A stretch of 64,000 nucleotides of DNA from Bugula neritina (lineage: Eukaryota > Bryozoa > Gymnolaemata > Cheilostomatida > Bugulidae). Location: positions 13,888,175-13,952,174 of the forward strand of contig OZ037768.1 of the NCBI GenBank assembly GCA_964035545.1. Direction: 5' to 3'. The notes under the pieces were generated by a model that did not search any database, was not told the origin of the DNA, and saw nothing but the letters and a program-made list of their open reading frames with translations. The translations under genes and the position numbers were made by a program. Below, piece by piece: positions 1 through 11,945 of this stretch. Every line of letters starts with the position of its first letter. The first letter of the stretch is position 1.

Positions 1-1620
1 GTAAGAATATCAGTATGAGTAGTAGTAACACTAACTCAGTAACTGTAAAGTGTAAGGCTAATCAGTAATCACCAAGAGTTAAGACTAAGACTAAGAGTAA
101 GAGTAAAGCCAAAGGTTGCTGACCTGTGCCTGGTACTGTAGCTGTTACTTTCAGGTTTTGTGAAGGCTCACTTTTAACTCTTAAGCTTTGAAATTTTGCC
201 ATAACATAAAGACTTTCCTTAAACTACAAAAAGCTGATTTGGGAAACTCCAAAGGTAGAACATCGTCCAGACCGCTGCTTAAAATATTCTAGTTTCGAAA
301 CTATAACTTTCACTTTCCAAATTTGTTGGATGTTATCACTAACCGGAAACCACAAAATTAGTCTCGAGAGCCATACTTACCTCAAATGAATGTAATCTTT
401 ATCGTAATTTGTGGTTTTCTTAATTTTAAAATAGCAAAAAGACTGTTTAAGTAATTTAATGCTAATTATTGTTGTACTGTTAGTATAATAAAGCAAGTTT
501 TAAAAGTAAAAGTTAAGAAAAGACAACAACTCCCGTTACTTAAACTCAATGCATTGAACTAAACTCTATAAAATATTTCATTGAAATAAACCTCGCCAAA
601 ATTAAGGTTACCCAGCTTCTAGATTGCATATAGTTATGTTTATAATAGTGATTGCTAGAAAAGGCTTATCGGGAAGAAGATAATAAATAGAGATGATTGC
701 AGATGTCTTGCATTTTCGCATGTTGATTAGTACATACGCTCCAAATTTTCAAATTTTGCAGCAAAGAAAAGTTTATTGTCATTTAACTATTGGGTTATGT
801 TAGTTATGAATTTTATCATCTGTAGTAGGAACTAATAAAATATTCTTTTCATTTTATCAATTACCAATAACAACTTGATATATACAAATAATTAAAGCTC
901 CTTGCTATTTCAGTCACCATCTTGTATATGAGAACTACCGTATAATATTGTGGGAGCTTTATTCATAACAACATACTCATTCATAGCCATAAATTTATTA
1001 CATCTAAATATCAACTGTCAATAGCCAATGATTTTTTTTTCTTTCGATTATTTATTACTCTCACAAAATGCTATGCTCTATGTATAAAGGCCCGTCGTTT
1101 CTGGCGTTTTAAATTATAAAACTATATACACTATTAATAAACAAGTAATGGTGTTTTATAAACAATACCATTAACAAGTATTATACAGAAGTGGAAAAGC
1201 ATTAATTGTTAATGGTTTGGAGATATGTTTTCCTTTGTTGGTTTTCACAATTCAACATCAAATGGAACATTATACAAATATGCAAATCGTACTCGAACTT
1301 AACCAACTGATGTAACTTATGCAGCGCTATGAAAAGTACATTACCCTAAGGCCTAAACCAACCAGAGTTACCATCCCTTAATTAACAAACACAAAACACT
1401 TATGAGTGCACACGCGAAACTGTTTGCTTGCGCTATTACGTGATGTTAACTAATAGAGACGCGCGTAGTAATACACAAACTTTAAAAAGAATCACTCAAC
1501 CGTAACGACCCGATGAGTTTAATATTTCACTACAATACCAACCGTAGGAGGTTTCTTTGGCATATGCCGATGTTGTCACTTCTCTCTTGTGTGATTGACC
1601 ACAGTTCAGTGTAATAAAGA
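1..1620. other. AT-rich non-coding DNA
   Basis: I see no supportable gene here. The first 120 bases are made of degenerate TAAGAG/TAAGAC-like hexamers, similar in texture to the simple-repeat field at 44.3-48.3 kb. The rest is AT-rich sequence with frequent stops in all frames. Confidence 0.5.
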
Positions 1621-1627
1621 AGGTGAG

Positions 1628-1965
1628 ATGGCCTCAAAAGATCAGTAATGATGAGCTATATAAGAAGACATGGCAGAAACCTTGGTCCACACCATAAGAA
1701 CATGAAGAATAACATGACTTGGGCACCTTCTCAGACTATCAGAATGTGCACCAGCCAAGCAAGCACTAGAGATATATCTGAACTACCCAGCAAAACATCC
1801 CAGAGGGGTTAGAAAAATCTCATGGGTTGATACTGTCAAAAAAGACCTCAAAACATATGCCAACAGAACATTTTATCAGTGTATACTGTATAGATCTGGC
1901 ATGGCACCAGATAGAAATGTATAGAGGTCAATAGTGGCAAAGACAGTAGATGTTATGAGCTGATA
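1628..1965 (+). mobile_element. LINE ORF2 3' remnant (C-terminal region)
   Basis: Conceptual translation gives the layout seen downstream of reverse transcriptase in many LINEs. There is an RWPQ-ISNDELY-like start, a GHLLRL box near 1,717, an APAKQALE segment, a basic RGVRKISWVDTVKKDL segment and an APDRN ending. At least three in-frame stops and one frame change show that it is dead. The RT catalytic core is absent, as expected for a 5'-truncated copy. The assignment rests on remembered family patterns, so clade (CR1/L2/RTE-like) is not claimed. Confidence 0.6.
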
Positions 1966-1989
1966 CGAGATGTAACCTCGTTACGGACC

Positions 1990-2052
1990 TCGTCAATAAG
2001 TAAGTAATAAGGAAGTAAAAGTACTTAAAAGTAAGTAAGTAAGTAGTAAGTT
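1990..2052. repeat. Degenerate GTAA microsatellite
   Basis: Runs of GTAAGTAAGTAA with interruptions lie just 3' of the LINE remnant. They could be the remains of a LINE tail repeat or an independent microsatellite. Confidence 0.6.
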
Positions 2053-2887
2053 ATACTCAACAAATTGGTAGTCAATTAAATGATAAATACCTAATATAAA
2101 TACTATATTTTGTGTTTTTCAAAATATTGAGTTGCTTTAATTCATTTTTTACTCATAAAAACTATATAAATAGATAATTAGAAATTTTCAGAACAAAATA
2201 TTCAAAAAATTTTCAATAATAAATGATAATATAACGAGTGACACAATGATGCAATAATTGCACGTTTACTGAGTTTAAAAAGTAACACTTTATCACTGCT
2301 GCAAAATGTAAACTTCTTATGCTTTGCATGCAACTGTCTATCGTATAAATTCAAATATGCTCCTCTTCTTAATCATCAGTCTATATAGCTCTTCGGCTGG
2401 TATTCCGTCTTCTGACAGTAAAGTACTAGCAAGTTTTATTTCTTAACTAAAATTGAATGTAGCAATAATAATTATAGTTATTCTTCTGCTATTATTTTAT
2501 ATATGAAACGTTTGCTTTGATTCTTTAAACTGTGTTGTGATTTAATAATGGAAAAGATATACTTGGAGTATGATATTCATTTGTTACAGTAAGTGGGAGG
2601 TGATTTTTGTAATTAATTTAGTGCACTTACTCTTAGACAGTCTTGCAAAAAGTCCTTCGCTTGAAAAACAAAGCTCTGAGCAGTCAATGCAGGGTTATTA
2701 GGTAAGAATAAGTTTTATATGAGCATATTTCCTGTAAATCCAATAATACTGATATGAATTAGTAGTTCAATTATGAAATGAGATATTTAAGATTTTCTAC
2801 ATGATGAGTCTTATAATTTAATGCAGTTTAATGCAACATCATACATTTTTAAATAATGGCTTGACTTACTGAATATTTGTTTGGTAG

Positions 2888-3035
2888 ATCGAAGCAAAGA
2901 CAAAAAGGAGAAAGCTTTAAAGAAGGCAGAACTGCTTTCAACTCATACCAAATGGTATCCCTGTGACAATATACCAAATAACTTCGCAGCTATTGTAAAA
3001 CCAACCAAAACTCCGTTGTATAAAAAGTCAGGTTA
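2888..3035 (+). CDS. Possible terminal exon, unknown protein
   Basis: After an acceptor-like TTTGGTAG, one frame is open for about 49 codons to a TAA at about 3,035. It is rich in Lys and Glu at the start (DRSKDKKEKAL) and has a WYPCD segment in the middle. I do not recognise it. A second frame from the same acceptor is also open, for a shorter stretch. No upstream exon could be joined with confidence, although 2,640-2,700 contains a candidate. It may be a chance open frame. Confidence 0.22.
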
Positions 3036-3993
3036 AAGCAAAACCACTGAAGTTCAAACACAAATAAGTGCTAAAGATACAAAATGGCCATGAAATGAAT
3101 TGCAAGTGTGCAGGTGGTTGCTGGCGTGAGAGGTCAGCTACTAACATATCACTTCTTCTGTTGAGCTGGAGGCTGATGCCAGCTTAGTAATGCTAATTAT
3201 TGTGACAAAATAAGTAGACTTGTAATTCATAGAACCAATATATTTTATGTACAAGGACAAAGACATGGAACAGGAAAAAGAATTGTGGTTTATATAATAT
3301 AGAATCAGTACGGTAAATTAAAAGTTATCCACTCTTGATAGGAGAGAAGACAACTACTAGTATAAGTGTTTTATATCATTACTTTGAGCTCTAACCTCAA
3401 CCATTGTTCTGAACACAACAACAGAAAAGCCTCAAAATTCTATTTCTGCAGTTCTGGTGTGTGACAGATTCTTGAACAAGTTCAAACTCTACAAAATAAT
3501 GCATGTCTTCTGACATATAAGCATAATATTTCCACTTGTTTTTTATTGGTTGGAATCTATAGGCTGTTTTACACAGCTATGGTACATAATATTGAGCTAC
3601 CCAGGCTTTTATTTGTAGATGCACTGAATAGGAATTTTATGGTCTCAAATTGTTTTATTACAGTTGAAAATTTATTTGAAGTCATGTCCAAGTATAACTT
3701 CAGTACTTGCAAGATTTCTTAATATTATTGGGAAAGGCCTCAAGTTGAAAACTAGCTTGAGTTCTTTTATTGCAGCAAGTTTCTTTGGAGTGTTAGTCAA
3801 AAATATCAACATTCATTATTTATGATTTTTACAGGCCAAATCTCACTAGTCTTTTTATGATTCACTCCTTTTTTGTCAAAAGTAGTGTTTTAACGTCACG
3901 TAATGTCTTGCTTGTTTGACACTTTCAAACATTTAGTGTGTTGTTTCCAGCGAGGTTCGGTTTTAGCTCCGTTTCACTCTACAATTTATAATA

Positions 3994-4945
3994 GTGCTCA
4001 CTAATAATAAACCTTTGGCCAACTTTAGAGTGCATGTTTAGTACTATGGGGTTCATTAGATGCTTTAACAGAAATTGGGAGTTGTGTCTCCTTGACTGAT
4101 GGGCTGACAATGTTGAGAGTAGGAGGGTTGAGTGAGTCTTCATCGGCTACTAACGTTTCTGTTATAAATTATATTAAATTTGTTGCAACTTAAAACTGTT
4201 GTTTTAAGACGTTATAATGTGTTTGCAACCAAATGGCTAATAGCTGATTACTTATAGTGGGGAAAACATGTTGTTTAATATAAATTTGCAAGATATTATA
4301 GATAATATAACTAGAAACAACCATTGTGGATGATAATATTTAATAAGCTTAATAGAAATTTGCAGGTAAATCAAAATTTTGATAGCAATATTTTGGATAT
4401 TGTTTAGACCATAAGATCATATCATGTATTTCTAATAATATCTTTGAGTGATATGAAATTTATTTTACAACTTGTAAGGGTGCTCACTAATGATAAACCT
4501 TTGGCTGGCTTAAGAACATTTAGTATTATGGGTATTAGATGCTTTAACAAAAATTGGTAGTTGTGTCTCCTTGACTAATGAGCTGAACATGTTGAGAGAA
4601 GGAGGGTTGAGTGAGTTTCCATCTGCTACTAAAGTTTCCGTTGCAAAATATGTCAAATGCGTTGCAGCTTACAACCACTGTTATAGGACTAATATGTTTG
4701 CAACCAGTTGGCTAATAGCTAATTGCTGATAGCAGAATAAACTTGTTTTCCAATATGAAGTTGCTTAAGATTATAACTAGAAAAAACTTTTTTAGATGAA
4801 AATAGTTGATATGTGTTTAATAAAAATTTGCAGGTAAACCAAAATTTTGATGGAAATATTTTAAATATTGTTTAAAACGTGAGATAACGTCATTTGTATC
4901 AAATAGCTTTGAGTGATATGAATTTTACTTTTACAACTATTCATT
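3994..4945. repeat. Tandem duplication, two ~480-bp diverged copies
   Basis: Copy 1 starts at 3,994 and copy 2 at 4,480. Both begin GTGCTCACTAAT and share the order: AAACCTTTGGC, GATGCTTTAACA, GTTGTGTCTCCTTGACT, GGAGGGTTGAGTGAGT, and a GAGTGATATGAA tail. Small indels and many substitutions separate them, so the duplication is old. No coding frame is shared between the copies. Confidence 0.8.
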
Positions 4946-4972
4946 AAGCTTTAATATTTACCAGACAAATTG

Positions 4973-6515
4973 CAAGGAGTTGGGAGCTTTTCTTTATCAG
5001 TCTCTTGGCTCTCTTTAATATTTTCTTCCATTGATTTGCTTTTCTTGTTAGCATCTTCTCTCTTTTTTTCGCCAGACTGCTGTACATGCAAGCTCCTTTA
5101 TCATCTCATCTATTGAAATGCAGATTTGTGTATCCACAAAAAGGTTTTTCACAAAATTATTCTCTATAATATTCTGTTTCACAGATTTGTTCTCCTTGTT
5201 GGCATCTTCTCCATTTTTTTCAACAAAACACGTTTTCAAAAAATTATAAAATACCTTTTATATAAAAATCACACCATGCAAGAGTTTGCGGAATATATTG
5301 ATTATAAGTTTGACTGACTAGTTTTTGGTTTGCTTAGAAATCACCCATTCACTATCTTTTCCAGATGCTATGTTTTCATTCAACTCTTGAATATTCAAGT
5401 AACAATTTATATCCTTTGCAATTTAATACTCAACTAAAAGAAAAATTGGAGCAGCCATAGTCTAAAAGTTAGATCGTTAGACCATTGGCTTAGTAAACAT
5501 GAAGTCATCGGTTTTAATCCTACCACATGCCAATGGTGATGTTAGGAAGAGCATCCAGTCACAATTGTTCCTGTGCAACATACGGAAAAAAAACTTTTCA
5601 TTAGGGGCTCTCACAAAGATAGTGACTATAAACTTGTGCGAGTCTTTTTAAGTGACACATTGGAAAAAAGGGCTTTGCAAGATATTTATTAAAAGCCTAA
5701 ATATAGTACCTTTCCTACCAATGCATCTGTTTAGAGGAAACAAAAAAATGCAGTTGATTAAAGTACCAATTTGATATTTTTTATTTTACTCCAAAACTAT
5801 TGAAGAAATATTGTGCCAGACAAATGATGAGGCTTAGTAGAAGTTTGTTGATAGGCCTCTTGTTTTTCCAGAAATAGTTCATTTATTTGTCCAGCAACAT
5901 TTATATCACTGGCTGCATTCTTTTTAATGTCTAACTCTTTAAATCCCCTTTGAGAGAAGTTACGTCTTTGTCCAACCTATTTAACAAAACAACAACCATT
6001 GAATATAGTATCATATGTGAGTTTTTCTCTTGCAGCAAATGCAAAATTTTTATTCTTGTTTTACAAAATTTAAACGCTGTTCACCAAAAGGAATGGATAT
6101 TTTACAATTACAATAATTGATTTTTTTCTTTTTGATTTCTTCAGCAGTGTTTATGTTGGTGAGTGTTGATCAGTAATAAATGCACCGGGTTAGTTGTTTA
6201 AGATACTTTTTATTGACATGTGTGTATTTGGTATGCTCTCTAAACTAAAGAAAAGGTACGAAAAGCAACCACCGTTGAAAGGTATGCGAATATGCGTGAC
6301 AAAATAAAAATGGTTTCAGTTGAATAGTACATATGCAAGCTGTTTCAACAGGTGCATGCAATATTGTTTCACAAGTAAAACACAAATATCAACATATTTC
6401 GGTTCAATTCCATCTACTGAAATACGTGTGTCTTGCATTTGCTTTTTTACTGATCTGAGTTCAGTATTTTGGTGTGATGATGTTTCCACTACATTCTGAG
6501 TAGAGTTTCTCCTTT
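4973..6515 (-). CDS. Possible minus-strand gene with repeated-motif exons, unknown
   Basis: Three minus-strand open segments (about 6,515-6,380; 5,976-5,797; 5,239-4,973) share similar Lys/Asn/Glu-rich peptides. The first has RSVKKQ, DTRIS and VDGIE. The third has KSVKQN, DTQICIS and IDEMIKEL. Within the third segment a second copy of the DANKKSKS-type motif lies in another frame. The middle segment follows a good acceptor (TTTTGTTAAATAG) and is open for 59 codons. A diverged relative is at 35,405-35,632. I do not recognise the protein. It may be a decayed repeat rather than a gene, and no complete exon chain could be built. Confidence 0.25.
5447..5670 (+). mobile_element. tRNA-derived SINE
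   Basis: The head resembles a tRNA promoter region, with a B-box-like GGTTTTAATCC near 5,511. It is followed by GTTAGGAAGAGCATCCAGTCA, which resembles the conserved central domain I recall from the MetaSINE superfamily. The tail reads GATAGTGACTATAAACTTG. A truncated copy with the same tail lies at 51,937-52,005. Ends are approximate and no target duplication was resolved. Confidence 0.6.
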
Positions 6516-7300
6516 TTTTTCTTCAAATCCTTGATGGGTTTGATTTTTTTGTAGTGCTCGGTGTCAGTGTTTGCTGTAACATTGCATTGCAAATAGTTTT
6601 ATGTAAAACCATGTGCTAAAGATAGTACACAATTTAAATTTTAAAATGGTGCAATAAAGCAAAAAGAGTAAGTAAGAAGGTAATTTAACCTATGACAAAC
6701 AACCTTTGGGTGAAAATGAAGCTCGGATGTTTTAGGACTTATATAGACATTGCACACAAATTATTCTAGATATTCTACACAAACCATTCCATACTACAAC
6801 TAATACTATCTGATGTTTAAATAAACTGCTCAATCAACAGATACTCATAGCAATAATTATTCTATAGAAATTTCTCTATGACATTTTAAGGGAATTCCCT
6901 TTGTCTCTCTTTTACATTCCAGTATTTAACTGCTTCGAGATCGAAGTATGCAAAGATACATATGTTTTAAAAACACATCATTGAAGTTTATCTCTTCTGT
7001 TTTATTTGTTTTAACTCTTTTCTATATTAATGTTAAAATTACTGTTCTCTTTTTCATTTTCTGAATCATTTACTTGTATGCAGTCTATGCCATTTTTTAA
7101 TAGAAAGAGTAACAAATTTATGACTAATTACACAGTATGAATAAACTTGAGTTACTTTAAAAACTTTTTTTAAATTTATGTTGTGAGTTTTTCAGTTCAA
7201 AAATTATATCAATAAATAATAATAAATATTAAATTTATAAATATAAAATTTGTATGCTTCATTTGCTATATTTAAACTGTTGAGTCTGCATATATTTGAG
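5671..7300. other. AT-rich intergenic DNA
   Basis: Apart from the doubtful minus-strand exons at 5.8-6.5 kb, nothing is recognisable. There are short open frames on both strands but no coding texture. Confidence 0.4.
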
Positions 7301-7575
7301 AATCATGCACAATTCATGTCCGCAGCGCATCCTACATTCTTTACAAGTTGTCCTTAGCTAGAGTTATGTTCTTTCTGCGTGGAAAGAGGAAAGAACTGTT
7401 AGCTGCATGAATAATATGTCTAAAACTATTTTATTAAGTAAAAATAACCACCATGTATTAAATTTACAAGCATAGAATACGATTACTTGTAATAAACAAA
7501 ACAGCTATCTAAAGTTTTAGTTGAGCAGTTTAGTCTAATGCTAAATGTAAAAATAGTTTTGCAAGTCTAGTAAGC
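7300..7575 (+). repeat. Dispersed repeat copy 1 (pair with 35,740-36,000)
   Basis: This segment aligns in the same orientation with 35,740-36,000. Shared landmarks are AGAGTTRTGTTCTYTCTGC, AAACTATTTTA, TACTTSTAATAAACA, CAGTYTARTCTAATG and AAATAGTTTTGCAA. Divergence is high. No coding content is seen. Confidence 0.55.
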
Positions 7576-10026
7576 ATTTTTATATAAAACGAAAGGAGAA
7601 GCTGCTCTTAGAATCAAACTTTTACTTCAAAACTATTCAATTTGATTAATGCATAACACATTTTATATCAATACCTACAGTATATTGTGTAATAGTGATT
7701 GATTATATTCGTCGATCAACTATGAGTCTGCTTGTAATTCACTTTTTTAGACAACAAATTTTCATTTAACTTTATTATTTACAAAATTTGGACATTGTTC
7801 AACAGAAAAGAGTAGCTTATTTTAAAGGCATCATTTAAATATAATTTAGTCCATATATTATTAGTTTCTGCGACAGTTATTAAACAGATACTGTATAATA
7901 CAGTAACTTGTGGGTTTTGAATAAAAATCCGGCAGATAACATAACTCCTTGGTAAGAGTAAGAGATGAGAGAGTCTTGTGCGGTGCAATAAAATGAGATT
8001 TATTATGAAATAATAGTGTTGCAGTTTTGTGCACTGCTAAAGTGGGGTATTATTGTCCACATGAAATACTGCTGCATGCTTTACTATGAGGTTATGAGAA
8101 GAACCGAAATAGTTGACTTTTACAAAAGAACTGTATTGAAAGTCTAACTAGATACAAATAAAGTCATCAATGGTAGCAAAAGAATATTCACATATAGAAC
8201 AGTTGCACAATATTATCCTAGTCTATGTGACAGTGATCCTCAGACTGAGGCTGGGCACCGGAAGGCACTGTTTATATCCAGGAGGTTGATACTGATTGGC
8301 CAGTGGAAGGTTCTGCCGGTGTCACTGCAGGGAGTGCCGCGGTGCCGCATGGGACTGCAGCATTGCTAATGGAGTTGTAATCTCTTAGAACTTTATGATG
8401 CCCCATAATATAATACAATGTCACCACTCTTCTGTAAGTACTTATGCAGGGGGTATGGGGGGGTATACTTCCAGCAGCCATTACAATAGTTCATTCCAGT
8501 GAGAGCTACAGTCTTAAATTGACTTACAAGCTTGAAACTCGCCTCCTTTCATACTAGCACAAAGGCCTATTTTAGAAGCTTCGACCAATTGTCGGTCAAA
8601 GTTCAGAATGTAGAAGTTCCGAGTGACTGACAAGCCAAACTTTGGTCGTGACCGATTTACATGAGTGAAGCAAAAATAAAAACAAAAATGAAGAGCGAAC
8701 AGTCGTAAATTACAGGTGTGTGGATAATATGAATAAATAGTATATAATGGGGGATAACTCTACAAAACACCGCTGTATTGGTATGCCACCAATCATTAAA
8801 GCTTTCAGGCTTTAACACATTCACCAAAAGCTATTATTAGCTGGCAGGGCTAGTGCTATAATTCACTGTACAGCACAAGTCAGTGTGTTATAATCAAACA
8901 GCCAAAGAGGAGCATTTTTAACATTATCCGAGCACACAGTCATACTCTAATATTTACACTCTTTGTGAGAATAGACCATCGGTTTTGGCATTGTGATGGC
9001 AAAGAATTTTATCTATGCATCAATACTGTAAGTTTTACTAGAATTATAATAGCTAATGTCATTTTGTTTGGTTCTGTGATGTTCATGGTGTTTCTCTGAC
9101 TTTTAATTTATATTGTTACTACTTACTTATGCAATTTCTATTTTTCTTATTTTTCCAGGGTACAATTTGAGAGTAAATAAACTTGAAAACCTGTTGCCAA
9201 GTTGGCTAATAGTTAAAGTATATCATTCACCCAGACACTGACACAAAACCGATACAACCACACTAAAATGAATAATCTCACTTCTGAATAAAAACCATCT
9301 ATAGATCACTTGATGTTTCAACTAATCTGCATTTAGAACAATTTACATTGTGGATATTACAAAAACTCCAATGGTTTTACTTTTCAATGTGTCATAGATG
9401 ATTTTATATCATGTTTTGAAATTAACTATGCATCTAGGTAATGGATGTTGCATACTGAATTTGATTTTGCTTTAAACATAATGTGTTGCATTATAATTTA
9501 CTCGCTACAATGTTACAATTTTATTAGGCCAAGATTACCTTCAGTTCAATAAAGTTATCGCCATCTTAAATGCTATGCTTGCTTGTGTTCATCATCTAAC
9601 AAAATATAAGCTACTGCATCCACAGTCATAATATTAGTTATTACATATAATGAGAATCTAAATTATTAAAAAAGTACTTCGTTAATAGAAGATGAGCCCA
9701 AGATTGTACCGCACTGTAAACACATATTGATAAATATAGTTTATGGCACTTCAAGATAAAGCCATGTTAAAAAAATTTAAATATTTTCTTGGCCCTTTAA
9801 ATTGTAAAAAGACTAAACTTTTTCATACACTATAAGTGGATTTTTCAAGCTGTCATGTGCATGTACAAAGTATGACAAAGTTGCTAAGACAGTTAAAGAA
9901 TCCTCCAAAATTTAACATATATTTACGCAGTTTTAGGTTCTAGCTTGCTAACATCTAATTTTTTTTGTTTCACCAAAGTCACTGTTGCTGTAACTTTTAC
10001 TCTGGTTTATAGATAAAAGGTTGCAC
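7576..10026. other. AT-rich intergenic DNA, nothing recognised
   Basis: I found no gene, RNA or clear repeat boundary here. Short open frames occur but none has recognisable content or splice context. Confidence 0.45.
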
Positions 10027-10376
10027 TGTTGGAGTTTTGCTAATGTGTAATAATTCTTCCAATTATTATTATTTAGAGTGGATTCTGTATGTGCAATGGT
10101 GCCTTATTCGATTAACAGTTCAAAGCAATTACTCAGCTGCTAGCGTAATAAAAAAATTATATTTGTTAAATATACATAAAATAGAAAAGAGAGACACATC
10201 CAGTATCTAAGTTACATTCACCGTCTAATTAAAACCTACTACATTCGTCAACATACTACTCCTAGCTAATTGCTCAGTTCTCCAGAAACATTCTGCTCCG
10301 CAGGGGATAGTCACGTGCTTCAATATTATTGGCTATTCTACACGTGCACGATGTGTAGGCTTCGCTAGCCACTACA
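10027..10376 (-). mobile_element. Element A 3' LTR (left edge tentative)
   Basis: The right edge at 10,376 is supported. On the minus strand the LTR would begin TGTAGTGGC, directly preceded by a purine-rich tract GGAAGGGGCGG that matches the element D polypurine tract position. The left edge at TGTTGG (10,027) is chosen because it gives 350 bp, the same length as the element E LTR, and an inverted TG/CA end. It is not confirmed by a target duplication. Confidence 0.45.
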
Positions 10377-10452
10377 CCGCCCCTTCCAGCAGGGAGCCCA
10401 CTTCCTGTTAAAACTCAAAGTGAGGAAAGAAGCGTACTACACAAAAAAATTC

Positions 10453-10529
10453 GATATATATATATATATATACAAAAAAATGTACAGAGTATTCCTAATT
10501 CTAAAAATTATACAAAACACATCCCATAG

Positions 10530-10575
<46 letters not shown>
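10453..10575. repeat. (TA)n microsatellites
   Basis: Two AT dinucleotide tracts lie at about 10,455-10,474 and 10,531-10,574, separated by a 56-bp AT-rich spacer. Both lie inside element A between its LTR and its third reading frame. Confidence 0.9.
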
Positions 10576-10579
<4 letters not shown>

Positions 10580-10814
10580 ATGCAGGCAATTGTCCATATT
10601 TGCACCATATATACAACAGTTATACTCCTGTATAGCTTAATAGTCATCATGTTGTCTTTACAGAACGAGATAGGTTGTAGAGGAGGGGCGCTACTGACCT
10701 ACTGACGCTACTGACGCTACTGACGGAGAATGTCACACAGACGTCAAAGCGGAATAGAAAACGGGAGATCACACAGATCGGGAATGTTGCTTGGAACAGA
10801 GTAAAGGCACAGTC

Positions 10815-11887
10815 TTACTCCTGAGCAGCTCGTTTGAGATGAGCAATAGACTCCTTCAGAGACTGCAGCTCGCTCGCTGCAGTCGAGATTTTTGGGGCGA
10901 GCCGATGTACTTCGCGCTCTAACTCACTAGCCCGGAGCTCCACTTCACGCAAGTTACGGGCCAAAGAGAAATAACCGGGAGGAGAAGAGGAGTGCCACCG
11001 TCGCTTGTGGTCTGAAAAAGGGAGAGGGGAGGACGAGCGTTTCTGGGGTCTCGTCTCGATGCGTTGCAGTAGGACTCGGGGAAGAGACTTGGGAGGAGGT
11101 ATAGGTTCATCTGGATAGCGTTTCACACTTGGATTCCGGTATACGGGGGATTTAGTGATACGGCCAGGGGTGATGGGTCTGGAAGCGGGAAATCTCGGAG
11201 AGAGACGCTGGAGTCAAGCTGGATTGGAACTTGAGATAAGATGCCTCATCCACATCATATAAGTTCCAATGGGAACAACTCATCATCCTCTGATGACAGA
11301 GTATGTAGTCTCTGTGGTAGCTGAACTCTCCACAGGGACAAAAGGTGGTGACAAAGTGTTGCGGAAGATGTATCCGCAGCCTGCGGTGGGTTGTAAAGTG
11401 CTGCTGACAGAGTCGACATGTGGTGCTGTCTTCATCACCCCGGTGTTAAAGAATTTCTCTTTCTGTCTCCGGCGTCGTCCAGCACGTCTTGGATTCCAGT
11501 GCGTGTAGCAGTGTACAACTGGATTGAGTAGGTAGTTTGGACTCAGGAACACGCCATCTCTAAAGATGGCATCCCCGTAGGAGTGGGGGAACGAGTGTCG
11601 TCTAAAAGAGTAGAATTATTGTTAGATCAAGGCCGACCTTTACAACATAGTTCTAGTGACTATCGACTGTTACTAGTCTGAGGGTCAGAAATTCTTTTAT
11701 GAGGCACTCGAGAGACCGTGTTCGGACGTGTAGACTGACTAAGAATCATAGCGTCTAGCTCTAGATCTAAAAGATTGTTGGCCATTACTACGTCCTCGTC
11801 GTCATTCACATTAGACACGGTCTCCAGTAGTTCTGATTTCATCAGGTTGATTAACTAAGAATTAGCTGGTAGCAGACCCATTTCCAT
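10815..11887 (-). pseudogene. Element A third frame: zinc-finger/coiled-coil protein, broken
   Basis: This is the counterpart of the 357-codon frame of element D. The ATG at 11,887 is followed within a dozen codons by a stop. Further along, the acidic segment NDDEDVVMANNLLDLELD is kept (11,660-11,842). A first finger of C-x2-C-x12-H-x3-H form and a second of C-x-C-x12-H-x5-C form are readable at about 11,270-11,415. The C-terminal coiled-coil segment rich in Leu and Glu is open at 10,815-11,126. Several frame changes separate these parts. The fingers keep all ligands despite the decay, which suggests they were under selection while the element was active. Confidence 0.75.
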
Positions 11888-11945
11888 AGATAAGAATATT
11901 AGATCTAGACAGGCTTACCTTGGAACTCGGTATTTAGAGACATAC

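Noticed and set aside
2638-2700. Upstream exon for the 2,888-3,035 segment
   Set aside because: Two frames are partly open but the donor and phase do not give one clear joining, so it was not annotated.
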